From contig DVFJ01000013.1 in NCBI GenBank assembly GCA_018713325.1, forward strand, positions 1 through 64,000: a stretch of DNA of 64,000 nucleotides. The letters run 5' to 3'. The notes under the pieces are model-generated. The model ran no database searches, was not told where the DNA came from, and saw only the letters and a list, made by a program, of their open reading frames with translations. Each line of letters begins with the position of its first letter. Within the stretch, counting starts at the first letter, position 1. A program made the translations under genes and the position numbers. Below, in pieces: positions 17,577-26,636 of this stretch. The stretch is from Candidatus Onthenecus intestinigallinarum (lineage in GTDB: Bacteria > Bacillota > Clostridia > Christensenellales > Aristaeellaceae).

Positions 17577-18551
17577 ATGAAAAAGCTGCTTTGCATCCTC
17601 ACCGCCCTGACGATGATCCTGACCGCCGGCCTGGCGCTCGCAGAGGGCGAGACGTACAAGATCGGCATCGCCCAGTTCGCCGAGCACGGCTCGCTGGACA
17701 ACTGCCGCGAGGGCTTCCTGGCGGGCCTGGCCGAGAACGGCTTCGTCGAGGGTGAAAATCTGGAGGTTGACTATCAGAACGCGCAGGCCGACATGGGCAT
17801 CGCCAACCAGATCGCCCAGGGGCTGGCCGCGGGCGATGTGGACCTGATCTGCGCGATCGCCACACCCATTGCGCAGGCGTGCTTCAATGCGGCGGATGGC
17901 ACGGACATCCCCACGATCTACACCGCCGTGACCGACCCCGTGGCCGCGATGCTGGCCACCGAGGACGGCGCGCCCACCGGCAATGCGACGGGCACGAGCG
18001 ACAAGCTGCCCATTCAGGCGCAGCTGGCGATGATCCGTGCGCTGATGCCGGAGGCCACGAAGATCGGCATCCTGTATTCGACCAGCGAGGTCAACAGCGA
18101 GAGCGCGATTGCGGAATACCAGGCGCTGGCGCCGGACTACGGGTTTGAAATCGTCGTCTCGGGCATCAGCGCCACGGCGGACATCCCCCTGGCGCTGGAC
18201 GCGCTGCTGCCGCAGGTCGACTGCCTGTCCAACCTGACGGACAACACCGTCGTCTCCTCGCTGCCGCTGCTGCTGGACAAGGCCGGCGAGGCGGGCAAGC
18301 CGGTGTTCGGCAGCGAGGTGGAGCAGGTGAAGCTCGGCTGCGCGGCCAGCGAGGGATTGGACTACTTCTCCCTGGGCAAGCAGACGGGCGCGATGGCCGC
18401 GCGGGTGCTCAGCGGCGAGGCCGCGGCGGACATCCCGTATGAGGTGATCTCCGAGAGCAGCCTGTACGTCAACTACGACGCGCTGGCGGCCGTGGGCATC
18501 GAGTTGCCCGAGGACCAGGCGGCGCGGGCGATCGACGTGTCGACGCTGTAA
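17577..18551 (+). CDS. trpX: Tryptophan ABC transporter substrate-binding protein, TrpX type
   Basis: A 324-aa exported binding protein of the ABC_sub_bind (PF04392-like) family. The signal peptide ends near LALA-EG without a lipobox, followed by a two-lobed fold beginning YKIGIAQFAEHGSLDNCREGF. This family with permease and ATPase partners forms the TrpXYZ system that comparative genomics ties to tryptophan uptake. Tryptophan as ligand is inferred from the T-box specifier rather than from binding residues. The ATG at 17577 follows AAGGAGG. It is the first gene after the T-box terminator. Confidence 0.88.
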   Translation: MKKLLCILTALTMILTAGLALAEGETYKIGIAQFAEHGSLDNCREGFLAGLAENGFVEGENLEVDYQNAQADMGIANQIAQGLAAGDVDLICAIATPIAQACFNAADGTDIPTIYTAVTDPVAAMLATEDGAPTGNATGTSDKLPIQAQLAMIRALMPEATKIGILYSTSEVNSESAIAEYQALAPDYGFEIVVSGISATADIPLALDALLPQVDCLSNLTDNTVVSSLPLLLDKAGEAGKPVFGSEVEQVKLGCAASEGLDYFSLGKQTGAMAARVLSGEAAADIPYEVISESSLYVNYDALAAVGIELPEDQAARAIDVSTL

Positions 18552-18568
18552 GAAGACCGGCCCCTTCC

Positions 18569-18605
18569 GCGGATCCCTTTCCCGCCTGGCGGGGAGGGGA
18601 TCCGC
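18569..18605 (+). repeat. Intercistronic hairpin between trpX and trpY
   Basis: GCGGATCC pairs with GGATCCGC and the interior continues as CCCGCC / GGCGGG, giving a near-continuous stem of about 17 bp. There is no U-tract, so it is not a normal terminator. It probably stabilises the binding-protein mRNA upstream of it and raises its level over the membrane subunits. Confidence 0.6.
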
Positions 18606-18655
18606 CTGCGAGGGCGCGGCATTTCAAAAGACCTTCCCGTGAGGAGGAAGACAAG

Positions 18656-19546
18656 ATGGGCATCGTATTGAGCACGGTCGAGCAGGGGCTGATCTACGCG
18701 ATCCTCGCGCTGGGCGTGTACATCACCTACAAGATCCTGGACTTTCCCGACCTGTCGGTGGATTCCACGTTCCCGCTGGGCGCGGCAGTGACGGCCACGA
18801 TGATCACCAACGGCATGCACCCGCTGCTCACGCTGCCCGCCTCCATGCTGGCCGGCGCGTTGGCCGGCGCGGTGACGGGCATCATCCACGTCAAGTGCCG
18901 CGTGCGCGATCTGCTCTCGGGCATCATCGTGATGACGGGCCTGTATTCGCTCAACCTGCGCGTGGCGCAGGACAAGGCCAACCTGCCCATCTTCGGCACG
19001 GATACGCTGTTCAAGAACGGCCTGACCGCCGCGCTGCCGGACGCCCTGTCCGACTACGCGCCGGTCCTCATCCTGCTGGCGCTCGTCGTCCTGTGCAAGC
19101 TGTGCATGGACTGGTTCCTGCGCACGCGCGCGGGCTACCTGCTGCGCGCCGTCGGCGACAACCCGACCGTCGTCACCGCGCTGGCCAAGGACGGCGGCAT
19201 GGTCAAGATTCAGGGCCTGGCGATCGCCAACGCGCTGGTGGCGCTCTCGGGCTGCGTGATGTGCCAGTATCAGCGCTTTTTCGAGATCTCCATGGGCACG
19301 GGCGCCATCGTCATCGGCCTGGCGAGCGTGATCATCGGCACGAACCTGTTCAAGAACCTCTCCTTCCTGCGCGCGACGAGCGCAGTCGTCATCGGCTCCA
19401 TCCTGTACAAGGCGTGCGTGGCGATCGCCCTCTCCTCGGGCCTGCTGCCCAAGCCGCAGGACATGAAGTTCGTCACGGCGGTGCTGTTCCTGCTCATCCT
19501 CGCGCTGGGCGAGGTCCGCAGAAAGAAGGTGAAGGCGCATGCTTGA
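18656..19546 (+). CDS. trpY: ABC transporter permease, TrpY type
   Basis: A 296-aa integral membrane protein of the branched-chain-type permease superfamily. It has about 8-9 hydrophobic segments, with YKILDFPDLSVDSTFPLGAAV near the N-terminus and the conserved RAVGDNPTVVTALAKDG loop. The ATG at 18656 follows GAGGAGGAAG, and the end overlaps trpZ by eight bases. It is the translocation subunit of the T-box-controlled transporter. Confidence 0.88.
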   Translation: MGIVLSTVEQGLIYAILALGVYITYKILDFPDLSVDSTFPLGAAVTATMITNGMHPLLTLPASMLAGALAGAVTGIIHVKCRVRDLLSGIIVMTGLYSLNLRVAQDKANLPIFGTDTLFKNGLTAALPDALSDYAPVLILLALVVLCKLCMDWFLRTRAGYLLRAVGDNPTVVTALAKDGGMVKIQGLAIANALVALSGCVMCQYQRFFEISMGTGAIVIGLASVIIGTNLFKNLSFLRATSAVVIGSILYKACVAIALSSGLLPKPQDMKFVTAVLFLLILALGEVRRKKVKAHA

Positions 19547-20312
19547 GCTGCGCAACGTCACGAAGATCTACCAGGCGGGCACGATCAACGAGACCTGCCT
19601 GTTCCAGGACTTCAACCTCGCCGTGCCCGACGGCCAGTTCGTCAGCGTCGTGGGCTCCAACGGCTCGGGCAAGACGTCCATGCTCAACATCATCTGCGGC
19701 TCCATCGAGATCGAGCGCGGCCAGGTGCTCGTGGGCGGCAAGGACATCACCCGCATGAGCGAGTTCCGCCGCCACCGCACCGTCGGGCGCGTATATCAGA
19801 ACCCGGCGCTGGGCACCTGCCCGTCGATGACGCTGCTGGAGAACATGTCCCTGGCCGACACCAAGGGCCGGCCGTTCAACCTGCGCCGCGGCACGGATAG
19901 ACGCCGCATCGCGTTCTACCGCGAGCAGCTCTCGCGGCTCAACCTGGGCCTGGAGGACAAGCTGCATGTGAAGGTGGGCAGCCTCTCAGGCGGGCAACGG
20001 CAGGCCGCCGCGCTGCTCATGAGCACGATGACGCCCATCGACTTCCTGATCCTGGACGAGCACACTGCGGCGCTCGATCCCAAGACGGCCGAGCGCATCA
20101 TGGAGCTGACGGACCAGATCGTGCGCGAAAAGAAGCTGACGACCATCATGGTCACGCACAACCTGCGCTATGCCGTCGAGTATGGCGACCGCGTGCTGAT
20201 GATGCACCAGGGCAAGACGGTCTTCGACAAGGCGGGCGAGGAGAAGCGCGACGTGACGACCGAGACGCTGCTGGGCCTGTTCAACGAGATCAGCGTCGAG
20301 TGCGGCAACTGA
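19539..20312 (+). CDS. trpZ: ABC transporter ATP-binding protein, TrpZ type
   Basis: A 257-aa ABC ATPase with Walker A GSNGSGKTS (about 41-49), signature LSGGQRQ, Walker B FLILDEHTAALDPKT and switch His VTHNLRYA. The Glu-His in DEHTAALD, where DEPT is usual, is typical of this transporter subfamily. It is the last gene of the operon and no clear terminator follows before the next promoter at 20320. Confidence 0.9.
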   Translation: MLELRNVTKIYQAGTINETCLFQDFNLAVPDGQFVSVVGSNGSGKTSMLNIICGSIEIERGQVLVGGKDITRMSEFRRHRTVGRVYQNPALGTCPSMTLLENMSLADTKGRPFNLRRGTDRRRIAFYREQLSRLNLGLEDKLHVKVGSLSGGQRQAAALLMSTMTPIDFLILDEHTAALDPKTAERIMELTDQIVREKKLTTIMVTHNLRYAVEYGDRVLMMHQGKTVFDKAGEEKRDVTTETLLGLFNEISVECGN

Positions 20313-20319
20313 ACCGGGC

Positions 20320-20348
20320 TTGATTTTTGCGCCGCGGTCCCGTATAAT
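20320..20348 (+). promoter_or_regulatory. Promoter of the hypothetical gene at 20381
   Basis: TTGATT (20320-20325), 17-bp spacer, TATAAT (20343-20348). Confidence 0.8.
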
Positions 20349-20380
20349 GGACGTATTCTGCAGTTGTGGGAGGTCGTGAC

Positions 20381-20977
20381 ATGAAGAAGAAGCGCCTTTG
20401 GATTGCGCTGGCGGGCGCGGTGGTGCTCGTGGCGGCGGCAATCGGCGTCGCAGTGGCGCTCAACAGCGACACAGGCGACGGATACAAGCTGGTGGCCTCG
20501 CCGGACGGTGGCCGCGCGCGGGTGGTCGCGCGGGTCGTGCAGCCCGAGGGATATGCGCTGTCGGAGGATTCGGACGTGGACGGCGAGGAGCCGGAGTACT
20601 ACTTCGAACCCGAATCGGACGAGAGCCCCGTGCGCTTCCTCTACTACACCACGGGCTATGGCGACAGCCAATCGGTCGCGGAGGCGGCCATCGCCGCCTA
20701 TACGACGTTCTACGACGAGTTCGCCTCCTCCGAGGTCGCGGAGCGCACGCTCGCGGACAGGACGTTCCTGTCCTTTGACTACACCGCGGCGTATCCCAAT
20801 GCGGAGGAGACCGCCATGGTCTATGAGCAGTCCGCCGTCTGCTACTTCCCGGTGGGAGGGGACGCCTTTGTGGTCTGCATCGTGAGCCTTTCGTTTGACG
20901 GCTCGGACGCATACCTGGATGCGGAAGCGCTGGACGCCTACGTCGCGCAGGCGTGCGGCGCGGTGAACCTGCTGTAA
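20381..20977 (+). CDS. Membrane-anchored or secreted hypothetical protein
   Basis: A 198-aa protein starting MKKKRLWIALAGAVVLVAAAIGVAVAL, a signal-anchor helix. The extracellular part is acidic (EDSDVDGEEPEYYFEPESDE), followed by a domain with FLYYTTGYGDSQSVAEAAIAAYTTFY and a final VVCIVSLSF strand. I do not recognise a family. The ATG at 20381 follows GGGAGG. It has its own promoter and a bidirectional terminator, so it is monocistronic. Confidence 0.75.
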   Translation: MKKKRLWIALAGAVVLVAAAIGVAVALNSDTGDGYKLVASPDGGRARVVARVVQPEGYALSEDSDVDGEEPEYYFEPESDESPVRFLYYTTGYGDSQSVAEAAIAAYTTFYDEFASSEVAERTLADRTFLSFDYTAAYPNAEETAMVYEQSAVCYFPVGGDAFVVCIVSLSFDGSDAYLDAEALDAYVAQACGAVNLL

Positions 20978-20998
20978 ACATAAATTCAAAGAAAAAGG

Positions 20999-21029
20999 AG
21001 CGCCCCGACTTCGGGGCGCTCTTTGCTTT
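20999..21029. terminator. Bidirectional terminator
   Basis: AGCGCCCCG / CGGGGCGCT stem with loop ACTT. CTTTGCTTT follows on the plus strand and CCTTTTTCTTTG on the minus strand, serving the convergent genes at 20381 and 21031. Confidence 0.85.
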
Positions 21030-21030
21030 G

Positions 21031-22095
21031 TCACTTTTCCACCTTCACCCGCGGCTCGCGCGGAGGCTTGCGCGTCAGGCTGGCCATGAACCCGATCGCC
21101 AGCAGCAGCACCAGCGTCCAGATGATCGCCCAGCCGAACGTGCCCTGCGCCACCGTGAAGGGGAAGCGCTCGCTCTTGCGGATGATGGGCAGCGTCTTCG
21201 TGTGCGAGAGGGCGAAGATCACCAGGTTGCTGCTGAGCAGGTAGTAGAGGGAATTGCGGCCCAGAGACTCCAGCGGCGAGAGAATGCGGCGAAGCGGCCG
21301 GCATCCCTCGGCCCGGCCATCCACCCAGGCGGCCAGGAGCGAGAGCAGCACGATCAGCGCGCAGGGCAGCAGCAACCACATCAGCGACGGCGGGAAGCGG
21401 CTGGGCAGGCCGTTGCGCACGGTGTAGACGGCCGCCGCGCCGGACATCGCAGCCGAGAGGACGACCCACAGCGCCTTGCGCTCAAACCCGTACCGCCCGG
21501 CGTACAGGCCCATCAGGAAGAAGGGCATGTATTGGAGGATGGGGAAGGCGCTGTAGCGCGTGGTGCCGATCAGCAGGCCCGCAATGGAGCTGTCCACCGC
21601 CGCATAGGGCACCAGCACGCCCAGCAGGCATGCGGCGGCCACGGCCAGTACCGCCGCCCTGCGCTCGAGCAGGCGCGGCAGCAGCGGCAGCAGCAGCAGC
21701 GCCGCCAGGCCGAACAGCGCGAAGGCGATGAGGAACTCCGACCAGCCGGGGATGGACTGCAGCGTCGCCACGCGCAGAACTGTGCGGCTGCTCAGGTCGT
21801 CCGCCTGGCACAGCACCAGATAGGCGATGCCCGACAGGCAGAACGCGGCGTACGCGCGCAGCGAGGACATCAGCAGGCGCGGGGCGGCGGCCCGAAAGGG
21901 CCTGCGGCAGTAGGCGAGGTAGACGCTCTGTCCATAGGTGAAGACAAATAGCGGGAAGGCCAGGATGTTGGCCAGGGACATGGTAAAGTCGACGGACGGG
22001 ATCTCAGCCTTGCCGAAGAACTGCATCACGTGGCAGAGCACCATCAGCGCGACAGTCAGGCCCTTGGCGTAGTCGATCGCTCGGTTACGGTTCAT
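21031..22095 (-). CDS. Membrane acyltransferase-family protein
   Basis: A 354-aa polytopic protein with about ten hydrophobic segments. It opens NRAIDYAKGLTVALMVLCHVMQFF, the signature of the acyltransferase-3/YeiB-like group in which the His after the first helix is catalytic. Members O-acylate cell-wall or envelope sugars, but the substrate cannot be read here. The ATG at 22095 follows GGAGG, 80 bases past the sugar-permease stop, so it may be the last gene of the ABC operon. Confidence 0.8.
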   Translation of the reverse strand: MNRNRAIDYAKGLTVALMVLCHVMQFFGKAEIPSVDFTMSLANILAFPLFVFTYGQSVYLAYCRRPFRAAAPRLLMSSLRAYAAFCLSGIAYLVLCQADDLSSRTVLRVATLQSIPGWSEFLIAFALFGLAALLLLPLLPRLLERRAAVLAVAAACLLGVLVPYAAVDSSIAGLLIGTTRYSAFPILQYMPFFLMGLYAGRYGFERKALWVVLSAAMSGAAAVYTVRNGLPSRFPPSLMWLLLPCALIVLLSLLAAWVDGRAEGCRPLRRILSPLESLGRNSLYYLLSSNLVIFALSHTKTLPIIRKSERFPFTVAQGTFGWAIIWTLVLLLAIGFMASLTRKPPREPRVKVEK

Positions 22096-22175
22096 GGGAA
22101 GCCTCCATTTGCATGAGATGACCCCGCCGGCGGCCGTGAGGCGCGCGCGGCGGGGCGCTGAATTGTGCGGACAGA

Positions 22176-23051
22176 TCAGCCCTTGATGCCGGACAGGGAG
22201 ATGCCCTTGACGATTTGCTTTTCGAAGATGATGAAGAAGAGCAGAATCGGCAGCGAGGCGATCATGTTGACGGTCATGGGGATCGTCTTGTCCACGCTGA
22301 ACTGGCTGACGAACGTCGGGATGCCGATGGGCAGCGTGAACAGGTCCTCGTTCATGGCGCACAGGTACGGCCACAGGTAGCTGTTCCAGTTGCCGATGAA
22401 CGTGAAGATGGACACCGTCACGATGACCGTGCGCGAGAGGGGCAGGATGACGTCCTTGTACGTCCGGAACTCGCCCGCGCCGTCGATGCGCGCGGCCTCG
22501 ATCAGGTCGTTGGGGATGCCCGTCAGGAAGCTGGTCATGATGATGATGTTCATCGAGCCGGCCAGCGCGGGCAGGATCAGGCCCAGATAGGTGTCGATCA
22601 GCTTGAGCTCGTTGGCCAGCACGAACAGCGCGACGATCGTCGCCTCGCCCGGCACCATCAGGCCCGCCAGGAAGTACATGTAGATGCCCTTGCGGTAGCG
22701 GAACTGCAGCTTGGCGATCGCATAGGAGGCCATGGAGCACAGCAGCGTCATGCCGATGGTGACGACCACGGCGACGAACACGCTGTTGAACAGCCAGAGC
22801 AGGACCTTCGTGCCGCCGCTGAGCACCTCGATGTAGTTGGCAATGGTGAAGGGCGGCAGGAAGTAGTGGAACGCGCCGGGCAGGCTGGCCTCGTCGGTCT
22901 TGAGCGAGACGACGAAGCTCCACAGGATCGGCACGAACACGATGAAGGCCAGCAGGAATGTGATGGCCTCCAGCGTGACGGTGCCGGGGGTGATCTGACG
23001 CCGCATGCCGCTGCGCGCCTTGAGATGGCGCTTGGAAGAAACCGTCGTCAT
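22176..23051 (-). CDS. Carbohydrate ABC transporter permease (MalG/LacG type)
   Basis: A 291-aa inner-membrane subunit of a CUT1 sugar importer. It has six hydrophobic segments and the EAA motif EAARIDGAGEFRTYKDVILPLSRT. The start ATG at 23051 overlaps the stop of the partner permease gene by four bases. No ATPase is present in the cluster, as is usual for Firmicute CUT1 systems that share MsmX. Confidence 0.92.
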   Translation of the reverse strand: MTTVSSKRHLKARSGMRRQITPGTVTLEAITFLLAFIVFVPILWSFVVSLKTDEASLPGAFHYFLPPFTIANYIEVLSGGTKVLLWLFNSVFVAVVVTIGMTLLCSMASYAIAKLQFRYRKGIYMYFLAGLMVPGEATIVALFVLANELKLIDTYLGLILPALAGSMNIIIMTSFLTGIPNDLIEAARIDGAGEFRTYKDVILPLSRTVIVTVSIFTFIGNWNSYLWPYLCAMNEDLFTLPIGIPTFVSQFSVDKTIPMTVNMIASLPILLFFIIFEKQIVKGISLSGIKG

Positions 23052-23956
23052 TCCTCTTCCCCCTTTCTGCCGACCTTGCGCTGGATGAGCGTGAGGATGA
23101 TCAGGATGAAGAACAGCACGAACGACATCGCGCAGGCGTAGCCGAGCTTCTGCTTCTGGAAGCCCTGCTCGTAGATGTACTGGATCAACGGACGCGTCGC
23201 CCGGCCGGGGCCGCCGGCCGTGATCAGCCAGATCTGCTGGAACACCTTGTAGGAGGCGATGATCTGCAGCATCAGGATCAGGGCGGTGGTCTTGCTCAGC
23301 ATCGGCAGCGTGATCTTGAACAGCTGCTGCCGGGGGGTCGCGCCGTCTATGGACGCGGCCTCGTACAGCTGGTCGGGGATGTCCTGCAGGGCGGAGATGT
23401 AGAGCATCATGTTGTAGCCCTGCGTCCACCACAGGGTGGCGACCACGACGGTCACCCAGGCCAGGTGCTTGTCCTTCAGCCAGAAGATTTCAAATTCAGT
23501 CGGCGCGCCCAGCGTATGCATCAGGTTGCTCAGGAACCCCATGTCGTAGGGCTGACACATGTAGATCGTGATGTAGGAGATGACCGCCACGGACAACAGG
23601 TTGGGCAGGAAGAACACCGTGCGGTACAGCCGCTTGAGCGGCGAGACGCGGTTGGCCAGCAGGGCCAGGACGAGCGACGAGAGCATGATCGCCGGCGTCG
23701 AGTAGAGCACGAACTTGGTGGTATTCCAAAGGGCCTGCCAGAAGTACCTATCCTCGACCATGTTGACGTAGTTGTCAACGCCGATGAAAGCCTGCTTGCC
23801 CATGAGGTTCCACTTGAAGAAGCTCATGTAGGCGCCCTGGAATACGGGATAGATGGTGAAGATGGTATAGAGCACCGTGAAGGGCAGCAGAAAACACGCC
23901 GCGATCAGGTCGCCGCGCAGGCGCTTCTGTTTTTTTCCTTGTTGGGTCAGCTGCAT
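23048..23956 (-). CDS. Carbohydrate ABC transporter permease (MalF/LacF type)
   Basis: A 302-aa six-helix permease with the EAA loop YEAASIDGATPRQQLFKITLPML. The Lys/Arg-rich N-terminus is followed by LIAACFLLPFTVLYTIFTIYPVFQG. The ATG at 23956 follows AGAGGAGG. It forms the translocation pore with the MalG-like partner. Confidence 0.92.
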   Translation of the reverse strand: MQLTQQGKKQKRLRGDLIAACFLLPFTVLYTIFTIYPVFQGAYMSFFKWNLMGKQAFIGVDNYVNMVEDRYFWQALWNTTKFVLYSTPAIMLSSLVLALLANRVSPLKRLYRTVFFLPNLLSVAVISYITIYMCQPYDMGFLSNLMHTLGAPTEFEIFWLKDKHLAWVTVVVATLWWTQGYNMMLYISALQDIPDQLYEAASIDGATPRQQLFKITLPMLSKTTALILMLQIIASYKVFQQIWLITAGGPGRATRPLIQYIYEQGFQKQKLGYACAMSFVLFFILIILTLIQRKVGRKGEEE

Positions 23957-24033
23957 GAGAAGGCCTCCTCTGATGTACAGCGTTGGCCGGGCCCATAAGC
24001 CCGGCCAACGCTGCGGGATGATCGTTCAGCTCA

Positions 24034-25338
24034 TCAGCTGATGGTCGCTTCGATTTCCTCGACGATCATGTCGTAGGTGGTCTCCGCATCCTGCTCGCCG
24101 GAGAAGAACGCGCCGATCTGGGCGATCATCGCGTCGCGGATCGGGTAGGAGTACGGGGTGGACTCAAAGTACACCACGTAGTTCGCGGCGTCCTTGTAGT
24201 CCGCGCGATAGGGCAGCGCGGCGTACTCTTCGCTCTCCACGACGTTGACGTTCGCCACGACGTGGCCGGCCGTCGCCCAGTCGATGGAGTTCTCAGACGC
24301 GTACTTGAAGAACTTGACGCAGGCCTGCACGATCTCGTCGGTGTGGCTGTCCTTGACGGGCACGATCAGCGTGTGGGAGTCGCCCCAGATCGCGTAGTCG
24401 CCCTCGCCGCCGAAGCACTGCGGGGTCAGCGTGACGCCGAAGTTCAGGCCCTCGACGTTCTCGACGGTGTAGGTGTTCCACACGCCGCCGATCATGATCG
24501 CCGCATTGCCGGCCGTGAAGTACTGCACATAGTCCTCGAGCTTGAGCGGGATGTAGCCGTTGTCATACCAGGTCTTCATGTAGTTGAGGACCTCGACGGT
24601 CTTTTCCTTGTCCAGGGTGATCTCCAGGTCGGTGGTCACGACGGGCGTGCCGCCATCCTGGAAGTAGAAGGACCACCACTGACGGAACGGATCGTCGCCC
24701 GTCGTCGGGAAGGAGAAGGCGTACTTGCCCTCGGGCAGCGCAGCCTGCACCTCGCCCAGCCAGGCGGAGAACTCCTCAGCGCCGCTGGGGATGGTCAGGG
24801 TGCCGTCCTCGTTGAGGAAGCCCTCGAGCAGGTCCTTGTTGTAGAACAGAACGTTCGGGTGCGTATCCAGCGGCATCGCGTAGATGGAGCCGTCGATGGT
24901 GCACGCAGCCACGTTGTTCTGGTTGACCATGCTCCAGTCAAAGCCCACGGCCTCCGCCGCAGCGTCCAGCGCGGTGACGACGCCCAGGTCGTACAGCTCA
25001 GGCAGCTTGGCCAGGTGGCTGACGCCGATGTCCGGGCCCTTGCCGACCGCAACCGCCGTGGTCAGCTTGGTGTAGTACTGGCCCCAGTCCAGCATGACGT
25101 TGCGCACGGTGTACTCGGGGTTCGTCGCGTTGTAGTTGTCGACGATCGCCTCCATCACGGCGCCCTCGCCGCCGCTGAACAGCGACCAGAAGATCAGCTC
25201 GTTCTCGCCCGCGACGATGTCCTCGGGGTTCTCGACCGCGCCGGCCTCGTTGACGACGATGCCGTCGTCCTCAGCCAGAGCGCCGACGCCGCCAAGCAGC
25301 AGCGCCAGGGCAATCAGGAGGCTCAGAAGTTTTTTCAT
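24034..25338 (-). CDS. Carbohydrate ABC transporter substrate-binding protein (family 1)
   Basis: A 434-aa exported sugar-binding protein. The signal peptide MKKLLSLLIALALLLGGVGALAED has an AxA-type site and no lipobox Cys. The mature fold is the UgpB/MalE type (LIFWSLFSGGEGAVMEAIV, IYAMPLDTHPNVLFYNKDLL, NAAIMIGGVWNTYTVE). The long acidic form suggests an oligosaccharide or glycerol-phosphate-like ligand, not determined. The ATG at 25338 follows GAAAGGAG. It is the first gene of the importer operon, behind an unusually AT-rich leader of about 190 bases. Confidence 0.92.
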   Translation of the reverse strand: MKKLLSLLIALALLLGGVGALAEDDGIVVNEAGAVENPEDIVAGENELIFWSLFSGGEGAVMEAIVDNYNATNPEYTVRNVMLDWGQYYTKLTTAVAVGKGPDIGVSHLAKLPELYDLGVVTALDAAAEAVGFDWSMVNQNNVAACTIDGSIYAMPLDTHPNVLFYNKDLLEGFLNEDGTLTIPSGAEEFSAWLGEVQAALPEGKYAFSFPTTGDDPFRQWWSFYFQDGGTPVVTTDLEITLDKEKTVEVLNYMKTWYDNGYIPLKLEDYVQYFTAGNAAIMIGGVWNTYTVENVEGLNFGVTLTPQCFGGEGDYAIWGDSHTLIVPVKDSHTDEIVQACVKFFKYASENSIDWATAGHVVANVNVVESEEYAALPYRADYKDAANYVVYFESTPYSYPIRDAMIAQIGAFFSGEQDAETTYDMIVEEIEATIS

Positions 25339-25527
25339 GTGGGAAACGCTCCTTTCGATGTTTTCAATATAAACCCATACGCACACATATGGGTCATATC
25401 CGCTCGTATGTATATGCTGCATAAACCAGCGGTATACACAAAAACTGTTGATATTCAAACGTATTTTTGGCATTGGCCGGACAAAACCACCCGAAATATG
25501 CCGATTTGACCAAAACAAACCATCAAG

Positions 25528-25547
25528 TTTGATATAATGATATCAAA
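25528..25547. promoter_or_regulatory. Palindromic operator candidate upstream of the sugar importer
   Basis: TTTGATAT (25528-25535) and ATATCAAA (25540-25547) form a perfect inverted repeat around AATG in the AT-rich region 25339-25550. The size fits a dimeric repressor site. No regulator gene is adjacent. I could not place a confident minus-strand promoter in this region; weak candidates lie nearer 25430-25460. Confidence 0.5.
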
Positions 25548-25626
25548 CAAAAAGCCTCCTTGTCAAGCCCCTGCGAGAAAGAATACACAATTCCGTCGTG
25601 GGCAGGGGTTGGCGTGGCGAGGGGGC

Positions 25627-25655
25627 TTGTCCGCGCTGCGTTTCAGGCGTATAAT
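25627..25655 (+). promoter_or_regulatory. Promoter of the LCP-CPBP-rlmH unit
   Basis: TTGTCC (25627-25632), 17-bp spacer, TATAAT (25650-25655). The leader holds an inverted repeat ATTGCAGC (25664-25671) / GCTGCAAT (25713-25720). Confidence 0.8.
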
Positions 25656-25749
25656 AGAGAATCATTGCAGCCTTTTGCGCGCCTGCCGCGTTAAATAAAA
25701 AAAAGAAACCTCGCTGCAATCATGCGATCATTAGAAGGAGGAACGCGCC

Positions 25750-26634
25750 TTGCGCTCAACGCTTTGGACCCGTCTGCTCGCGGCGGCGCTGCTCGTATGC
25801 GCGCTGCTGGCGCCCGCGCCCTGCGGCGCGCAGGAGACGGAGGGCAGACATCACTACCTGCTGCTCGGCCTGGATACCTATGCGGACGACATCACGGACA
25901 ATGCGCGCACGGATACGATGATGCTCGTCACGCTCGATGAGACGTACGACCGCATCATCCTCACGTCGATCCTGCGCGACACGAAGATCCCCAACCCCAG
26001 CGGAAACGATACGAAGATCAACCTGTTGTACAAGAACCACGGCATTGAAGGTGTGACGCAGGTACTTGAGCGCGAGCTGGAGATCGAGATCTCCGGCACG
26101 GTGCTGATCAACTACGAGAGTGTGAAGGACCTCATTGACGCGCTGGGCGGCGTGGACATCGAGATCACGCAGAACGAGGCCAACACCATCTCCAGCATCC
26201 TGCTCAACGACGATCCGAACCTGCCCGAAGGCGCGGGTGTGGCGCATATGACCGGGCGCATCGCGCTGGCCTACATGCGCAACCGCTGGGATACGCTCGA
26301 CGGCAGCTCGGGCGGCGACTTCAGCCGCACGGAGCGCCAGCGCAAGGTGCTCACGCAGCTGCTGGACAAGTGCCGCAACCTGGGCCTTTCGGAGCTGTCG
26401 GACGTCTATAACGCCATCAGTGACGGCGTGGAGACCGACATGACCGCCCTAGAGTTGCTCACGGCCATTCAGCATGGCTACGGCCTGCTGCAGGCGCAGC
26501 TGTGCGAATACCGCATCCCCGCCGACGGCACGTACCGTTACGGCGAGCTGAACGGCTCGTCCGTGCTGAGCGCCAACTGGACGCGCAACAAGGAATACTT
26601 CCACGAGATGCTCGACACGCCCCCGGAGGTCTGA
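25750..26634 (+). CDS. LytR-CpsA-Psr (LCP) family protein
   Basis: LCP proteins transfer undecaprenyl-linked teichoic acids or capsule polymers to peptidoglycan outside the membrane. The 294-aa protein starts with a signal or anchor helix and has the LCP landmarks RTDTMMLVTL, SILRDTKIP, NYESVKDLIDALGGVDIEI and the RNRWD...DFSRTERQRKVL arginine block. The TTG at 25750 is chosen because AGAAGGAGG is correctly spaced; the ATG at 25722 is out of frame. Unlike most family members there is no long cytoplasmic tail before the helix. The CPBP gene begins two bases after the stop. Confidence 0.88.
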   Translation: MRSTLWTRLLAAALLVCALLAPAPCGAQETEGRHHYLLLGLDTYADDITDNARTDTMMLVTLDETYDRIILTSILRDTKIPNPSGNDTKINLLYKNHGIEGVTQVLERELEIEISGTVLINYESVKDLIDALGGVDIEITQNEANTISSILLNDDPNLPEGAGVAHMTGRIALAYMRNRWDTLDGSSGGDFSRTERQRKVLTQLLDKCRNLGLSELSDVYNAISDGVETDMTALELLTAIQHGYGLLQAQLCEYRIPADGTYRYGELNGSSVLSANWTRNKEYFHEMLDTPPEV

Positions 26635-26636
26635 CG

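Noticed and set aside
25506-25538. TTGACC...TATAAT as a plus-strand promoter in the sugar-importer control region
   Set aside because: The spacer is 21 bp. A much better plus-strand promoter for the LCP gene lies at 25627-25655, and the TATAAT is part of the palindrome.
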